Positions 1-5,799 of a stretch of DNA of 41,301 bases are shown piece by piece. This DNA comes from a virus, in the IMG/VR virus record IMGVR_UViG_3300005663_000019, positions 1 to 41,301 of that record. One strand, written 5' to 3'. The notes under the pieces are model-generated. The model did not search any database. It was not told the origin of the DNA and was given only the letters and a program-made list of their open reading frames with translations. Made by a program: the position numbers and the translations under genes. Positions within the stretch are counted from its first letter, which is position 1. Each line of letters starts with the position of its first letter.

Positions 1-239
1 GCCGCCGCCTGTGTAGATGTAGCCGCCGCCTGTGTAGATGTTGCCGCCGCCTGTGTAGATGTTGCCGCCGCCTGTGTCGATGTTGCCGCCGCCGTCGATG
101 TTGCCGCCGCCTGTGTAGATGTTGCCGCCGCCTGTGTAGATGTAGCCGCCGCCTGTGTAGATGTAGCCGCCGCCTGTGTCGATGTAGCCGCCGCCTGTGT
201 AGATGTAGCCGCCGCCGTAGCCGCCGCCTGTGTCGATGT
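1..239 (-). repeat. 21-bp coding tandem repeat array (left piece)
   Basis: Read on the minus strand, about eleven units encode GGG-Y/N-I-Y/D-T. The only variable codons are TAC or AAC at position 4 and TAC or GAC at position 6; every Gly is GGC, every Ile ATC and every Thr ACA. One unit lacks the Thr codon (GGGNID) and the first is shortened to GGGY. The order from the N-terminus is YY, YD, YY, YY, NY, ND (short), ND, NY, NY, YY. Such uniform codon use points to recent expansion or gene conversion. Confidence 0.95.
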
Positions 240-393
240 TTTTACATTGTATGGACGCTCCTTTTGTTTTAAGGCCCCTACACCTAATATCCCCGCTCAC
301 CTCAATAAGTCCATCCGAAACATCAAATACAATCTTGCCGTCAAATTCCAAGTTGCCTGTGATTTTTCTGTTTTTAATAACTTTTTCTTTCAT
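1..393 (-). CDS. GGGYIYT-repeat protein, N-terminal part (gene cut by window end)
   Basis: The reading frame opens at ATG 393-391 behind a strong AAAGGAG seven bases upstream and stays open to base 1. The first 51 residues or so are beta-rich (alternating hydrophobic residues, VFDV, IEVSGDI, ASIQC). From about residue 52 the protein is a run of 7-residue units GGG-(Y/N)-I-(Y/D)-T. The other part of the gene is at the right end of the window (40889-41301), which enters the same repeat in the same frame, so the two pieces are one gene on a circular molecule. The regular isoleucine and glycine spacing suggests a solenoid or fibrous surface protein, but no family was recognised. It lies in the early, non-virion region between a small hypothetical gene and a DNA methyltransferase. 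The true repeat number is unknown because the assembly breaks here. Confidence 0.8.
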   Translation of the reverse strand, partial: MKEKVIKNRKITGNLEFDGKIVFDVSDGLIEVSGDIRCRGLKTKGASIQCKNIDTGGGYGGGYIYTGGGYIDTGGGYIYTGGGYIYTGGGNIYTGGGNIDGGGNIDTGGGNIYTGGGNIYTGGGYIYTGGG

Positions 394-418
394 TTCTTTG
401 CTCCTTTATCAAAACTTC

Positions 419-649
419 TCAATCAATAATCGCATTTTTACACGCTGAAGGGCAAGGCATACAAGCCGAAGATTCTTCCCCATCAGGATATTTAAAATAA
501 TAACCTATGACTCGGTCGCCAATATCAGCGGTTCTATTTCCCGTCTTTGTTAATATTGGACCAAAGGGTTTGTTGTTATTCAGGTTGACCTCTCTAAATC
601 TGGTTCCTGTCGGCATTTTTAAAAAGATATCGCCCGGCACTATCCTCAT
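419..649 (-). CDS. Small hypothetical protein with CxxC motif (76 aa)
   Basis: An ATG at 649 opens a 76-residue frame preceded by AGAGG about ten bases upstream. The protein begins MRIVPGDIF, has a beta-like middle and ends with a cysteine cluster (ACMPCPSAC) that could bind a metal. It sits 25 bases upstream of the start of the repeat protein and downstream of the 245-residue hypothetical, in the same direction, so it is probably co-transcribed. No family was recognised. Confidence 0.6.
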   Translation of the reverse strand: MRIVPGDIFLKMPTGTRFREVNLNNNKPFGPILTKTGNRTADIGDRVIGYYFKYPDGEESSACMPCPSACKNAIID

Positions 650-718
650 TCAAACAAACCTCTCAAATTCATAAACGCTGCGGCCGCCTGCTACGGAACT
701 ACGCCGTTACCTAATAAC

Positions 719-1456
719 CTAAGTCAGTAATTTTTGTTTTAATTCTATCATTTTAAGTATTGATTTTGGGTCGAGCCGACCTTTGATATTTTCGCTAAGC
801 CTGCAAATAGAGGTTAGTAAATTAACAAAAAATTCCGCAGTTTCTTCCGTATAGTCTATTTCTTTCAAATTTTCCCCATAACCGTCTGGTGTTTCCATAG
901 AGGAAAAAGACGCCAAATGATACAAAAAATCCCCCTTTTTCAAACCGTTTGTATAAATACCATCATATTCTGTTTTTATTTTGCCAGACTTATATTGGTA
1001 TTGTCGCTTGCGAAACAATCTCGCGTAAACCAAAATACCGTATGGCTTACTATGGGCAGCATCTTGCCCTATAGTTCCGGTTTGCCAGCTATACTCGTTT
1101 GACAGCACCCACTCTTCTTGGCCGTTCGGTACAATATTGCCGTGAATATCTAAGCAATACGCACAAGTAGTTTGTATGTCATATCGTATAACGATTTTAT
1201 CGTCAATTTCCTCCTTGCTAAAATACTCAACCAAAACCGCGCCTATTTGTTTTTTTAACCCGTGCATTGTTTCATCTGAAAAAAAGCCTGCACGTGTTCG
1301 CCGGGCGGGATTTTGTTCCAGACTTATACCAGCATTTTCAAACACCGCCACAATATCTTCTGGCAAATAAGCTGTGAATATTCCCTGTTGGTCAATATTA
1401 ACTTTACAGCTAAAATCAAGTTCGTCCTTACAAAATCTAATTATCTTAAAAGCCAT
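719..1456 (-). CDS. Hypothetical protein (245 aa)
   Basis: The frame starts at ATG 1456 with a good AAGGAG nine bases upstream and runs 245 residues. It starts MAFKIIRFCKDEL and contains a CAYCLD segment near residue 99, several aromatic-rich stretches and a charged helical C-terminus (SILKMIELKQKLLT). No signal peptide, membrane segment or catalytic motif is evident. It is the first gene after a 243-bp gap that follows the second tyrosine recombinase, so it may have its own promoter there. The length, ribosome-binding site and coding character make it a real gene; its function is not recognised. Confidence 0.75.
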   Translation of the reverse strand: MAFKIIRFCKDELDFSCKVNIDQQGIFTAYLPEDIVAVFENAGISLEQNPARRTRAGFFSDETMHGLKKQIGAVLVEYFSKEEIDDKIVIRYDIQTTCAYCLDIHGNIVPNGQEEWVLSNEYSWQTGTIGQDAAHSKPYGILVYARLFRKRQYQYKSGKIKTEYDGIYTNGLKKGDFLYHLASFSSMETPDGYGENLKEIDYTEETAEFFVNLLTSICRLSENIKGRLDPKSILKMIELKQKLLT

Positions 1457-1699
1457 TTTTCTTCTCCTTCGCTATTACCCACATTTTTCCTCAACCTGTC
1501 TTTTTAGCCCAAAAACGCCGGTGCCAAACCCATTATTTCAACCGCGTTTTTAGTACCAAACGGCCTCCAAAACTTTTTCCGAAATTTCCGTGCATTTCCA
1601 CGTTTCATAAACTAACGTCCATAAACGACTTATCTTTCCCAACACCCCCCTTATTTCTGTTTACTTCTACAAATGTGAACTGATTTTTCAATTCTGCCC
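1457..1699. other. Non-coding gap (243 bp)
   Basis: No frame with a plausible start and ribosome-binding site is seen here. On the minus strand there are two similar segments starting GTTTGG(T/C)AC, at about 1555 and 1529. They may be a short diverged direct repeat (regulatory or origin-type iterons), but with two imperfect copies this is weak. The gap separates the recombinase gene from the 245-residue hypothetical. Confidence 0.4.
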
Positions 1700-2347
1700 T
1701 CAATACACCCAACGACCGCGATCTAAGTTATTTCCGAACTCCGGATTGAGCAGGCCCACAGGATACAAATACATCTCTGTTGTTGCCAATTTTGAGTGCC
1801 CCAGAAGCGCTTGCAACTGTTTGGTATTTAACCTGTTTTCAAAAAGTGATAACGTCGCAAACGTGTGCCTGGTCATGTGTGGCGTGACATGCTTGTCAAG
1901 CCCCGCCAGTAAAGTGAACTTTTTTAGCTTATGTGCTATCGCTGCCCGCTTATAAGGCTGTTTTAACGCCGAATAGAACACCTGTTTACGCCTGTCAGAC
2001 GCCCGAACGGTCTGCGGCAGGGTTGCAGGGCGATAGTTTTTCAGATAATCTGATAATCTCGCCGCTAATCTGTCGCTTATCGGGATATCACGCGACTTTT
2101 GACCCTTACTCTCGTGAACGTGTATCGCATTAGCTCCGAGATATTTGGGAGTGTCCTTAGCCCGCAGACCGCATAACTCCGATACCCGCAAACCCGTCTG
2201 CAACATCAAATCAAATATCAGACAGTTCTGCACACCGCCCTCGTCGCCGCTCACAGAAACCATGTATTCCATGAACCGCCGCTCCTCGTCAGAGGTCAAA
2301 AACTTATTCAAGCCGATAGGAGCCTCTGGTTTTCGCTTCTTAGCCAT
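1700..2347 (-). CDS. Tyrosine recombinase, catalytic domain only (XerC/D-like, 215 aa)
   Basis: This is a strand-exchange enzyme of the tyrosine recombinase family. The catalytic set is complete: R54 in TGLRVSEL, K81 in ESKGQKS, H157-x-x-R160 in HMTRHTFAT, H184 in LLGHSKLATT and the nucleophile Y193 in TTEMY. The start is taken at ATG 2347 because GGAG lies eight bases upstream; an in-frame ATG at 2353 is only two bases from it. Only about 45 residues precede the first catalytic arginine, so the usual N-terminal core-binding domain is missing. The gene overlaps the 3' end of its upstream neighbour by 8 bp, as in an operon. It is distinct from the integrase beside attP, and may act in dimer resolution or another site-specific inversion or excision; that role is inference. 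Confidence 0.85.
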   Translation of the reverse strand: MAKKRKPEAPIGLNKFLTSDEERRFMEYMVSVSGDEGGVQNCLIFDLMLQTGLRVSELCGLRAKDTPKYLGANAIHVHESKGQKSRDIPISDRLAARLSDYLKNYRPATLPQTVRASDRRKQVFYSALKQPYKRAAIAHKLKKFTLLAGLDKHVTPHMTRHTFATLSLFENRLNTKQLQALLGHSKLATTEMYLYPVGLLNPEFGNNLDRGRWVY

Positions 2348-2666
2348 TACCATTACTCCGCTCAGTCGCCGCGGCTTTTTCAAGGGCGTTAATCTTGGTT
2401 TTTAATGTTTTAATAGTTCGGCGAGGCTTTGTGGCCTTGGCTATTCTTTCTTGCCTTGTCTCTTGTAGTAGCCTGCGATTTGTTTTGTAATAATGGAAAA
2501 TCGTTTCAGACGCAATGTCCCAAAATTCTCTCCCCAGGCAGCCGCTTAGAGCCGTTCTCGTCCGTGGGTTGGGTACAATTTCTGTATATTCATCTCGATG
2601 CATGGGAAAGATGGCCTCTGGATAGGGGTTTTCGGGCCACCAGTGTGGTTTTATTGCTTTTTCCAT
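2340..2666 (-). CDS. Hypothetical basic protein (108 aa)
   Basis: ATG 2666 is preceded by GGGG seven bases upstream and overlaps the end of the previous gene. The protein has an aromatic N-terminal segment (HWWPENPYPEAIFPMH) and a Lys/Arg-rich helical C-terminus that looks like a coiled coil (TIKTLKTKINALEKAA). It ends with the module KAAATERSNGNG, which resembles the C-termini of two other proteins in this genome (ends near 4885 and 37008). No family was recognised; the basic helical tail suggests nucleic-acid contact, but this is only inference. Confidence 0.6.
   Translation of the reverse strand: MEKAIKPHWWPENPYPEAIFPMHRDEYTEIVPNPRTRTALSGCLGREFWDIASETIFHYYKTNRRLLQETRQERIAKATKPRRTIKTLKTKINALEKAAATERSNGNG
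2356..2380 (-). repeat. Gene-junction module, copy 1
   Basis: On the minus strand this segment reads AAAAAGCCGCGGCGACTGAG followed by CGGAG. It matches copies at 4903-4930 and 37045-37070, except that it lacks the three bases TCC. It encodes a C-terminal Lys-Ala-Ala-Ala-Thr-Glu-Arg and also supplies the GGAG ribosome-binding site of the next gene (recombinase, ATG 2347). A short CCGC/GCGG stem with a nine-base loop is possible. Confidence 0.6.
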
Positions 2667-2854
2667 TTTATCCCCTTTATCAGTTCCTCAAATAGTTTTT
2701 TCGCTCTCTGTGCTGCCCGGCCGTGGTCTATCGTGACTACCCGCAACAGCGACGGCGGCGCCGACCGTTCGTAACTGTCCTGGTCGGCGTAAAATTCAAG
2801 CGTGGTCTTTATCTCCGCGATGGCTTTCATTTTCTCAAAATCGTTAAGCGCCAT
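2651..2854 (-). CDS. Small hypothetical protein (67 aa)
   Basis: ATG 2854 (MALNDFEKMK) is chosen because GGGG lies six bases upstream; the alternative ATG 2866 has no such signal. The protein is mostly helical and charged, with RAAQRAKKLFEELIKG at its end. The start overlaps the preceding gene by 11 bp and the stop overlaps the next start by 16 bp, which suggests translational coupling. No domain was recognised. Confidence 0.6.
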   Translation of the reverse strand: MALNDFEKMKAIAEIKTTLEFYADQDSYERSAPPSLLRVVTIDHGRAAQRAKKLFEELIKGIKWKKQ

Positions 2855-3185
2855 TTTTTGCCCCATTCATTTCGTTTACCAAATCGTACATATCCCGCGC
2901 CATTGGCCGGGGATCGTTGTAGATATACACTGTCGTCAGACCGAATTTCCCCGCCCGTTCGGCCAGCCTCTGCCTAAAATCTTTCCAGTCATCACGCCAC
3001 CCTGGGATTAGCCATTGAAACCAGCCGATAGCTCTGGTCCCGCATATACCCTGAAAGCAAACGTGCCAGAACTTCATTGTCGGCTCTTCCGTCCCCAAAT
3101 CACACGCCCAGTCGGGAAATGCCCAAAAATCCGGCCAATCGCCTCGATGCTCCGGTGCTATCAATCGAACCGCCGCGTGTCTCAT
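2844..3185 (-). CDS. Hypothetical phage protein, tryptophan-rich (113 aa)
   Basis: ATG 3185 overlaps the TGA of the upstream replication-type gene (ATGA), a typical operon junction. The protein has many tryptophans (DWPDFWAFPDWACDLG, KFWHVCFQG, WFQWLIPGWRDDW) and an alpha/beta pattern towards the end (KFGLTTVYIYNDPRPMARDMYDLV). It may be a small nuclease-fold or Toprim-like fold, but no catalytic set is convincing, so function is left open. Confidence 0.65.
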   Translation of the reverse strand: MRHAAVRLIAPEHRGDWPDFWAFPDWACDLGTEEPTMKFWHVCFQGICGTRAIGWFQWLIPGWRDDWKDFRQRLAERAGKFGLTTVYIYNDPRPMARDMYDLVNEMNGAKNGA

Positions 3186-3964
3186 TTTTCTGCCCTCTTG
3201 CTCTTACATTCATAATCCAGTTCTTTTTTCAGCCGGGCTTGGAACACCGCCATCGGTTTTTGGCCGTTCACGCCGTCCATGGCCCACTGCCACACATTGT
3301 CGAATATCCTGATTTTGTATCTGCCTGCCTCCACCTGGTCGCCCAGCCACTGGGCAATATCCCGCAGACATGCCATATCTCCTTTGTTCTTCAATTTCAG
3401 TAACGGCTTTACAACCTCAAACCAATGGAACGCCACGAGCCGAACCGAAGGCGAAAGATAACACTTTGAAAAATCGAAAAAAACGTCTTTTCCTGTTTCG
3501 ATATGTTTAGTTTCGTTATCTTTCGTTTTCGTTTCGTTCTTGAAGGCGCCGGACTTTCCCGCAATCTCCCTGGAACTCCCGGAACTTTCGGTTTTTTCTG
3601 GAACTTTCTCCAACCAGCCAATGTCCGGGTCGCACAGCACATTCAAGGCCGCTGACATCTGATGTTCACCCACCCCAATAATAAACGCCAGATCGGACAA
3701 GCTGTGGTTGATTGTCCCCCTGCTTGCACGGTCCTGGCCGGCCGCAATTTCCAGAAGTTTATGAAATATACCGAAGGTCTCGAGCGCCTTTGAATTAGCT
3801 ATTGCCAGTAGTTTGCGATAGCCTTTACCCTGCTGTGTGCCGGTGACTTTTGAGCGGTAATATGCGAGTGGGTGTTTCTGTAATTTATCGTTAGAGCCAG
3901 CGGCGGCGCCCCTGGAATTAACTTCATATCTCTGTTGCCAATCAACTATACAGTATTCCGGCAT
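3182..3964 (-). CDS. Probable phage replication-type winged-helix protein (260 aa)
   Basis: ATG 3964 follows GGAGG by four bases. Residues 50-125 (YRKLLAIANSKALETFGIFHKLLEIA ... INHSLSDLAFIIGV... ALNVLCDPDIGWLEKV) have the pattern of a winged-helix domain as in phage replication initiators of the Lin1244/DnaT-like kind: replacement of a cell-wide test (ALETFGIFHKLL) and a recognition helix followed by a wing. A disordered Ser/Lys/Thr-rich linker (about 125-165) leads to a helical C-terminal part (LVAFHWFEVVKPLL ... NVWQWAMDG). It is the largest gene of the early block. No helicase or polymerase is nearby, so it would recruit host replication proteins; this is inference from the fold and position. 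Confidence 0.55.
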   Translation of the reverse strand: MPEYCIVDWQQRYEVNSRGAAAGSNDKLQKHPLAYYRSKVTGTQQGKGYRKLLAIANSKALETFGIFHKLLEIAAGQDRASRGTINHSLSDLAFIIGVGEHQMSAALNVLCDPDIGWLEKVPEKTESSGSSREIAGKSGAFKNETKTKDNETKHIETGKDVFFDFSKCYLSPSVRLVAFHWFEVVKPLLKLKNKGDMACLRDIAQWLGDQVEAGRYKIRIFDNVWQWAMDGVNGQKPMAVFQARLKKELDYECKSKRAEK

Positions 3965-3998
3965 TTAACCTCCGTGTCCTATCAACCCTCCACCCTGC

Positions 3999-4169
3999 TT
4001 AATAAAACCACGACCTCACTGTTATGTTTTGTTTATAAAAGTCCCAATAAACAAAAACATTTTTTTTCATTCTTGCCCCCTCTAATAAATGGTCTATCTC
4101 AGGCTTCTCAAAACCTAAATCGGAAAGTAGTCTTGCCGTACTCTCAGGCGTCAAATCTTCAAATATCAT
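3999..4169 (-). CDS. Small hypothetical protein (56 aa)
   Basis: ATG 4169 overlaps the TGA of the upstream gene (ATGA) and has AAGGTG six bases upstream, so it is preferred over upstream in-frame starts. The protein (MIFEDLTPESTARLLSDLG...) has a short helical N-terminus and an aromatic, basic C-terminus (FVYWDFYKQNITVRSWFY). No family was recognised. Confidence 0.55.
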   Translation of the reverse strand: MIFEDLTPESTARLLSDLGFEKPEIDHLLEGARMKKNVFVYWDFYKQNITVRSWFY

Positions 4170-4366
4170 TTTATCACCTTCAAACATCTTCCAGCCGCCA
4201 GGCACATAAAAGGCCCGCCGGCGGCAAAGCAATTACAAGCCTCTTCGTCCCAATATGCGCAAGGTTTGTACGTCTTGGGACAGGTGTCCTTCGACCACGG
4301 CTCAGGTACCGAATCCTCTGCCCAAAGCTCATTATCTGTTAATGGTTTTTGTATGCCGTTAACCAT
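4166..4366 (-). CDS. Small cysteine-rich protein (66 aa)
   Basis: ATG 4366 (MVNGIQKPL) is chosen because GGGGA lies five bases upstream; the upstream GTG at 4387 lacks a site. The C-terminal half holds six cysteines (TCPKTYKPC, ACNC, FMCLAAGRC), suggesting a metal-binding or disulphide-stabilised fold. It overlaps both neighbours by a few bases. Function is unknown. Confidence 0.55.
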   Translation of the reverse strand: MVNGIQKPLTDNELWAEDSVPEPWSKDTCPKTYKPCAYWDEEACNCFAAGGPFMCLAAGRCLKVIK

Positions 4367-4496
4367 TTTTATCCCCAAGTTTTCCACAACCAGCCAATTT
4401 TCTGGCCATTTCCGGGCTGAAAATCACAACCAACCCGCACAAAATTGCCTTGACCATCCGCCCAAACCACGATTCTTTTTCCCAAACACCACTCAT
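4359..4496 (-). CDS. Tiny membrane protein (45 aa)
   Basis: ATG 4496 has AGGTG six bases upstream, right after the stop of the HNH gene (4505). The 45-residue product begins MSGVWEKESWFGRM and has one hydrophobic stretch (AILCGLVVIFS) followed by a basic tail. Its stop overlaps the start of the cysteine-rich gene by 8 bp. The tight packing and ribosome-binding site support it as a real gene; a membrane-anchored role is inferred from the hydrophobic stretch only. Confidence 0.5.
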   Translation of the reverse strand: MSGVWEKESWFGRMVKAILCGLVVIFSPEMARKLAGCGKLGDKNG

Positions 4497-4504
4497 TTTT
4501 TCAC

Positions 4505-4888
4505 CTACGCCACCTGGTATAATACTTTGTGCGCTTGTTTCTCTAAATCTTCGCAGATTTTTTTCATATCCATGTCTCTATTATGCACCCTTGCGTACCT
4601 TAACTTCAAATACATCGCGTACTTTTCCGGGTAGTTGAATTCCAGCCAGGAGAGGTATAACGGCTTATTATTATGCGGCGCAAACTGTGCATTGTGATGA
4701 TGGTGAGTGCAGTGTATTATCTGTAACTCAGGCACATAAATACAAGCGTTGTCACGCCCCCCTATATGATGCCGTTCAAGAGGTCCCTTACACGGCTCAT
4801 GCGATTTTCTCATTGTGCATTGATAGTTACTCTCTGCTAAGGCTATCTGCCTGCCCAATGTCATCGCTCTTCGTTCGTGATAGGTCAT
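4505..4888 (-). CDS. HNH-type endonuclease-like protein (127 aa)
   Basis: The product carries an HNH-like metal-dependent nuclease pattern. There is a cysteine pair (C24, C33), then LERHHIGGRDNA at residues 38-48 with the paired histidines and asparagine, and a second metal-ligand block CTHHHHNAQF near residues 60-69. ATG 4888 overlaps the TGA of the zinc-binding gene upstream, with AAGGAGGGTG a few bases before it. HNH proteins of this size in phages may be packaging cofactors or free-standing homing-type nucleases. It lies far from the terminase genes, so the second is more likely here, but the sequence does not decide. Confidence 0.65.
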   Translation of the reverse strand: MTYHERRAMTLGRQIALAESNYQCTMRKSHEPCKGPLERHHIGGRDNACIYVPELQIIHCTHHHHNAQFAPHNNKPLYLSWLEFNYPEKYAMYLKLRYARVHNRDMDMKKICEDLEKQAHKVLYQVA

Positions 4889-5100
4889 TCATCACCCTCC
4901 TTCCCCCGCTTAGTTGCCGCGGAGGCTTTTGGGCTTGTTAATGTAGTTCTGTTTCCACAAGAACCCTTTAATAGCGTTTTACAGCGGACACATTGGTATA
5001 AGCCTAAAATTAAGTCAGCCTTGAATTCATTTTTACCCCAAACAACATCGGTAATATGAACCCATTTATGGGGTTGAATAAAACACAATAATTTCATCAT
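4885..5100 (-). CDS. Small zinc-ribbon-like protein (71 aa)
   Basis: ATG 5100 (MMKLLCFIQ) follows AGGTGAG closely. The protein has a CVRCKTLLKGSC segment at about residues 37-48 that could form part of a zinc site, together with H11/H15. It ends with KASAATKRGKEGDE, the C-terminal module shared with the proteins ending at 2340 and 37008. It is the first ordinary gene downstream of the tRNA and leader peptide. Function is not recognised. Confidence 0.6.
   Translation of the reverse strand: MMKLLCFIQPHKWVHITDVVWGKNEFKADLILGLYQCVRCKTLLKGSCGNRTTLTSPKASAATKRGKEGDE
4903..4930 (-). repeat. Gene-junction module, copy 2
   Basis: The minus strand reads AAAAGCCTCCGCGGCAACTA followed by AGCGGGGG. CCTCCGC can pair with GCGGGGG across a nine-base loop (GGCAACTAA). 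It encodes the C-terminal Lys-Ala-Ser-Ala-Ala-Thr-Lys-Arg-Gly of the zinc-ribbon-like protein and runs into the ribosome-binding site of the HNH gene. See copies at 2356-2380 and 37045-37070. Confidence 0.65.
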
Positions 5101-5130
5101 TTCTCACCTAAATTTATTTTATAATTCCGT

Positions 5131-5155
5131 GGGGCGGACTCTGTCATTCCGCCCC
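5131..5155 (-). promoter_or_regulatory. GC-rich hairpin between leader peptide and first early gene
   Basis: GGGGCGGA (5131-5138) and TCCGCCCC (5148-5155) form a perfect 8-bp stem with a nine-base loop. On the minus strand it follows the stop of the 18-residue leader peptide by 16 bases and precedes the ATG of the zinc-ribbon gene by about 30. No T-run follows, so it is not an intrinsic terminator. It may protect the transcript or modulate translation. Confidence 0.5.
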
Positions 5156-5171
5156 GCACAACCTGTCTACT

Positions 5172-5228
5172 TCAACACCTAAAACCTCTTACCTTGCTCA
5201 CGGCGTCGAATAATTCTCTGAAGTGCAT
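5172..5228 (-). CDS. 18-residue leader peptide-like ORF
   Basis: ATG 5228 is preceded by AAGGAGG with five bases of spacing, the closest to a consensus ribosome-binding site in this window, but the frame ends after 18 codons (MHFRELFDAVSKVRGFRC). It starts 29 bases downstream of the 3' end of the tRNA gene and is followed by a strong hairpin. The combination looks like a leader peptide or a coupling ORF for the early transcript. No run of a single amino acid suggests classical attenuation. It could also be a degraded remnant of a longer gene. Confidence 0.45.
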   Translation of the reverse strand: MHFRELFDAVSKVRGFRC

Positions 5229-5256
5229 AGTGACCTCCTTTCTTTGTATCACTCAA

Positions 5257-5330
5257 TAGCGGGGGCCGGATTTGAACCGGCGACCTCCGGGTTATGGGCC
5301 CGGCGTTCTGCCGGACTGAACTACCCCGCG
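5257..5330 (-). tRNA. tRNA with CAU anticodon (initiator-like Met)
   Basis: A full 74-nt cloverleaf can be drawn on the minus strand. The acceptor strand CGCGGGG (5330-5324) pairs with CCCCGCT (5264-5258) with a C:U mismatch at 1:72. The D arm is GTTC/GAAC, the anticodon arm is CCGGG-CCCATAA-CCCGG, and the T arm is GCCGG-TTCAAAT-CCGGC. The anticodon is CAU; CCA is not encoded. Three G:C pairs in the anticodon stem and the unpaired 1:72 position are initiator hallmarks. The T11:A24 pair is elongator-like and position 33 is C instead of the near-universal U. tRNA-Ile2 (CAU, lysidine) is an alternative. It heads the early minus-strand operon. Confidence 0.85.
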
Positions 5331-5464
5331 ATATATATTCACTTTTCAAAATTGGGGGCCGGCCGCGCCAACAGCCGTACCCCCGGACTGTCTAATGACA
5401 GCAGTAGATTTTATAAAAGCCGGCCAGCAGCCAAACCCTGACCGGCTTCGGAGGAGGGTGATGC

Positions 5465-5487
5465 GCCGGGCTGTGAACCCGGCTTTT
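5465..5487 (+). terminator. Possible intrinsic terminator upstream of the int promoter
   Basis: GCCGGG (5465-5470), loop CTGTGAA and CCCGGC (5478-5483) form a 6-bp stem followed by TTTT. It could stop plus-strand transcription entering the attachment region. The arm resembles a tRNA-His anticodon arm, but no other tRNA arms are present. Confidence is low because the T-run is short. Confidence 0.35.
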
Positions 5488-5530
5488 ATGATGACAGCCG
5501 GCGGCGTTTCACGGTGCACCGCTGGCTACT

Positions 5531-5548
5531 TGTGTCAAGGATGTGTCA
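5531..5548 (+). promoter_or_regulatory. Candidate integrase arm-site pair, left (P) arm
   Basis: TGTGTCA occurs at 5531-5537 and again at 5542-5548, an 11-bp step, so both would face the same side of the helix. The block TGTGTCAAGGATGTGTCA closely matches the pair at 5781-5798 on the other side of the core. Matching short direct repeats flanking an attP core are what arm-type integrase sites look like; binding itself is inferred. Confidence 0.5.
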
Positions 5549-5557
5549 GTTTTTTAG

Positions 5558-5586
5558 TTGACAGGGTGAAAACCACTCTGTATAAA
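5558..5586 (+). promoter_or_regulatory. Strong sigma70-type promoter reading towards attP core and int
   Basis: TTGACA (5558-5563), a 17-bp spacer and TATAAA (5581-5586) give a near-consensus promoter. Transcription would start near 5593, cross the tRNA-Gly core at 5633-5675 and reach the integrase at 5800. Because the core lies between promoter and gene, integration would uncouple them. Confidence 0.7.
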
Positions 5587-5632
5587 GCTGTTTTTTGGCA
5601 TGAAAAACAGGCAGGATGGGTAAGACTATAAA

Positions 5633-5675
5633 TTTCCCAAGCTGAAAGTCGAGGGTTCGAATCCCTTCGCCCGCT
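5633..5675 (+). other. attP: Probable attP core: 3' half of a tRNA-Gly(CCC) gene
   Basis: From the anticodon loop onward the sequence reads like a tRNA: loop TTCCCAA (anticodon CCC), 3' anticodon strand GCTGA, variable AAGTC, T arm GAGGG-TTCGAAT-CCCTT, acceptor CGCCCGC and discriminator T. The 5' half is absent: the bases before the loop (TATAAA..) do not pair with GCTGA. Phages that integrate into tRNA genes carry exactly such a 3' fragment so that the host gene is restored. The integrase begins 125 bp downstream. The predicted attB is the 3' half of a host tRNA-Gly(CCC) gene. The exact core boundaries cannot be set without the host sequence. Confidence 0.8.
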
Positions 5676-5747
5676 TTTGCAGTAAGCGGTTGAAACAAAA
5701 GGGTTTATGTTTCTCGACCGCGCGCATTGTCTTTTCGCATTTGCCGC

Positions 5748-5798
5748 CGTGTCGTGTTTGTGTCATGTTTTTTTGTGAAAAACGTCAAGGTTGTGTCG
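5748..5798 (+). promoter_or_regulatory. Candidate integrase arm-site pairs, right (P') arm
   Basis: Two more pairs with the same 11-bp step are present: CGTGTCG (5748-5754) with TGTGTCA (5759-5765), and AACGTCA (5781-5787) with TGTGTCG (5792-5798). The second pair has the same GTCAAGG(A/T)TGTGTC core as the left-arm pair. It abuts the integrase ATG at 5800 and covers its ribosome-binding region, so integrase binding there could repress its own translation or transcription. Confidence 0.5.
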
Positions 5799-5799
5799 T

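Larger units (their letters stand above)
5331..5799. other. Attachment (attP) region, non-coding
   Basis: This 469-bp stretch has no convincing gene. It holds several GCCGG-rich inverted repeats (about 5355-5500), a strong plus-strand promoter, the tRNA-Gly 3' half that is the probable attP core, and paired TGTGTCA-type sites on both sides of that core. It ends at the integrase start. Having arms on both sides of the core means this is the excised or virion form, not an integrated prophage. Confidence 0.75.

Noticed and set aside
1-239. CRISPR array
   Set aside because: The repeats are directly adjacent 21-mers with no spacers and are an open coding frame on the minus strand.
1-393. Diversity-generating retroelement target
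   Set aside because: Variation is not limited to template adenines, and no reverse transcriptase or template repeat is present.
5440-5520. tRNA-His gene
   Set aside because: Only an anticodon-arm-like hairpin (loop CTGTGAA) is present. No T arm, D arm or acceptor stem can be paired around it.
5600-5676. Complete tRNA-Gly gene
   Set aside because: The 3' half is intact, but the bases before the anticodon loop do not form the anticodon, D or acceptor stems. It fits an attP fragment instead.
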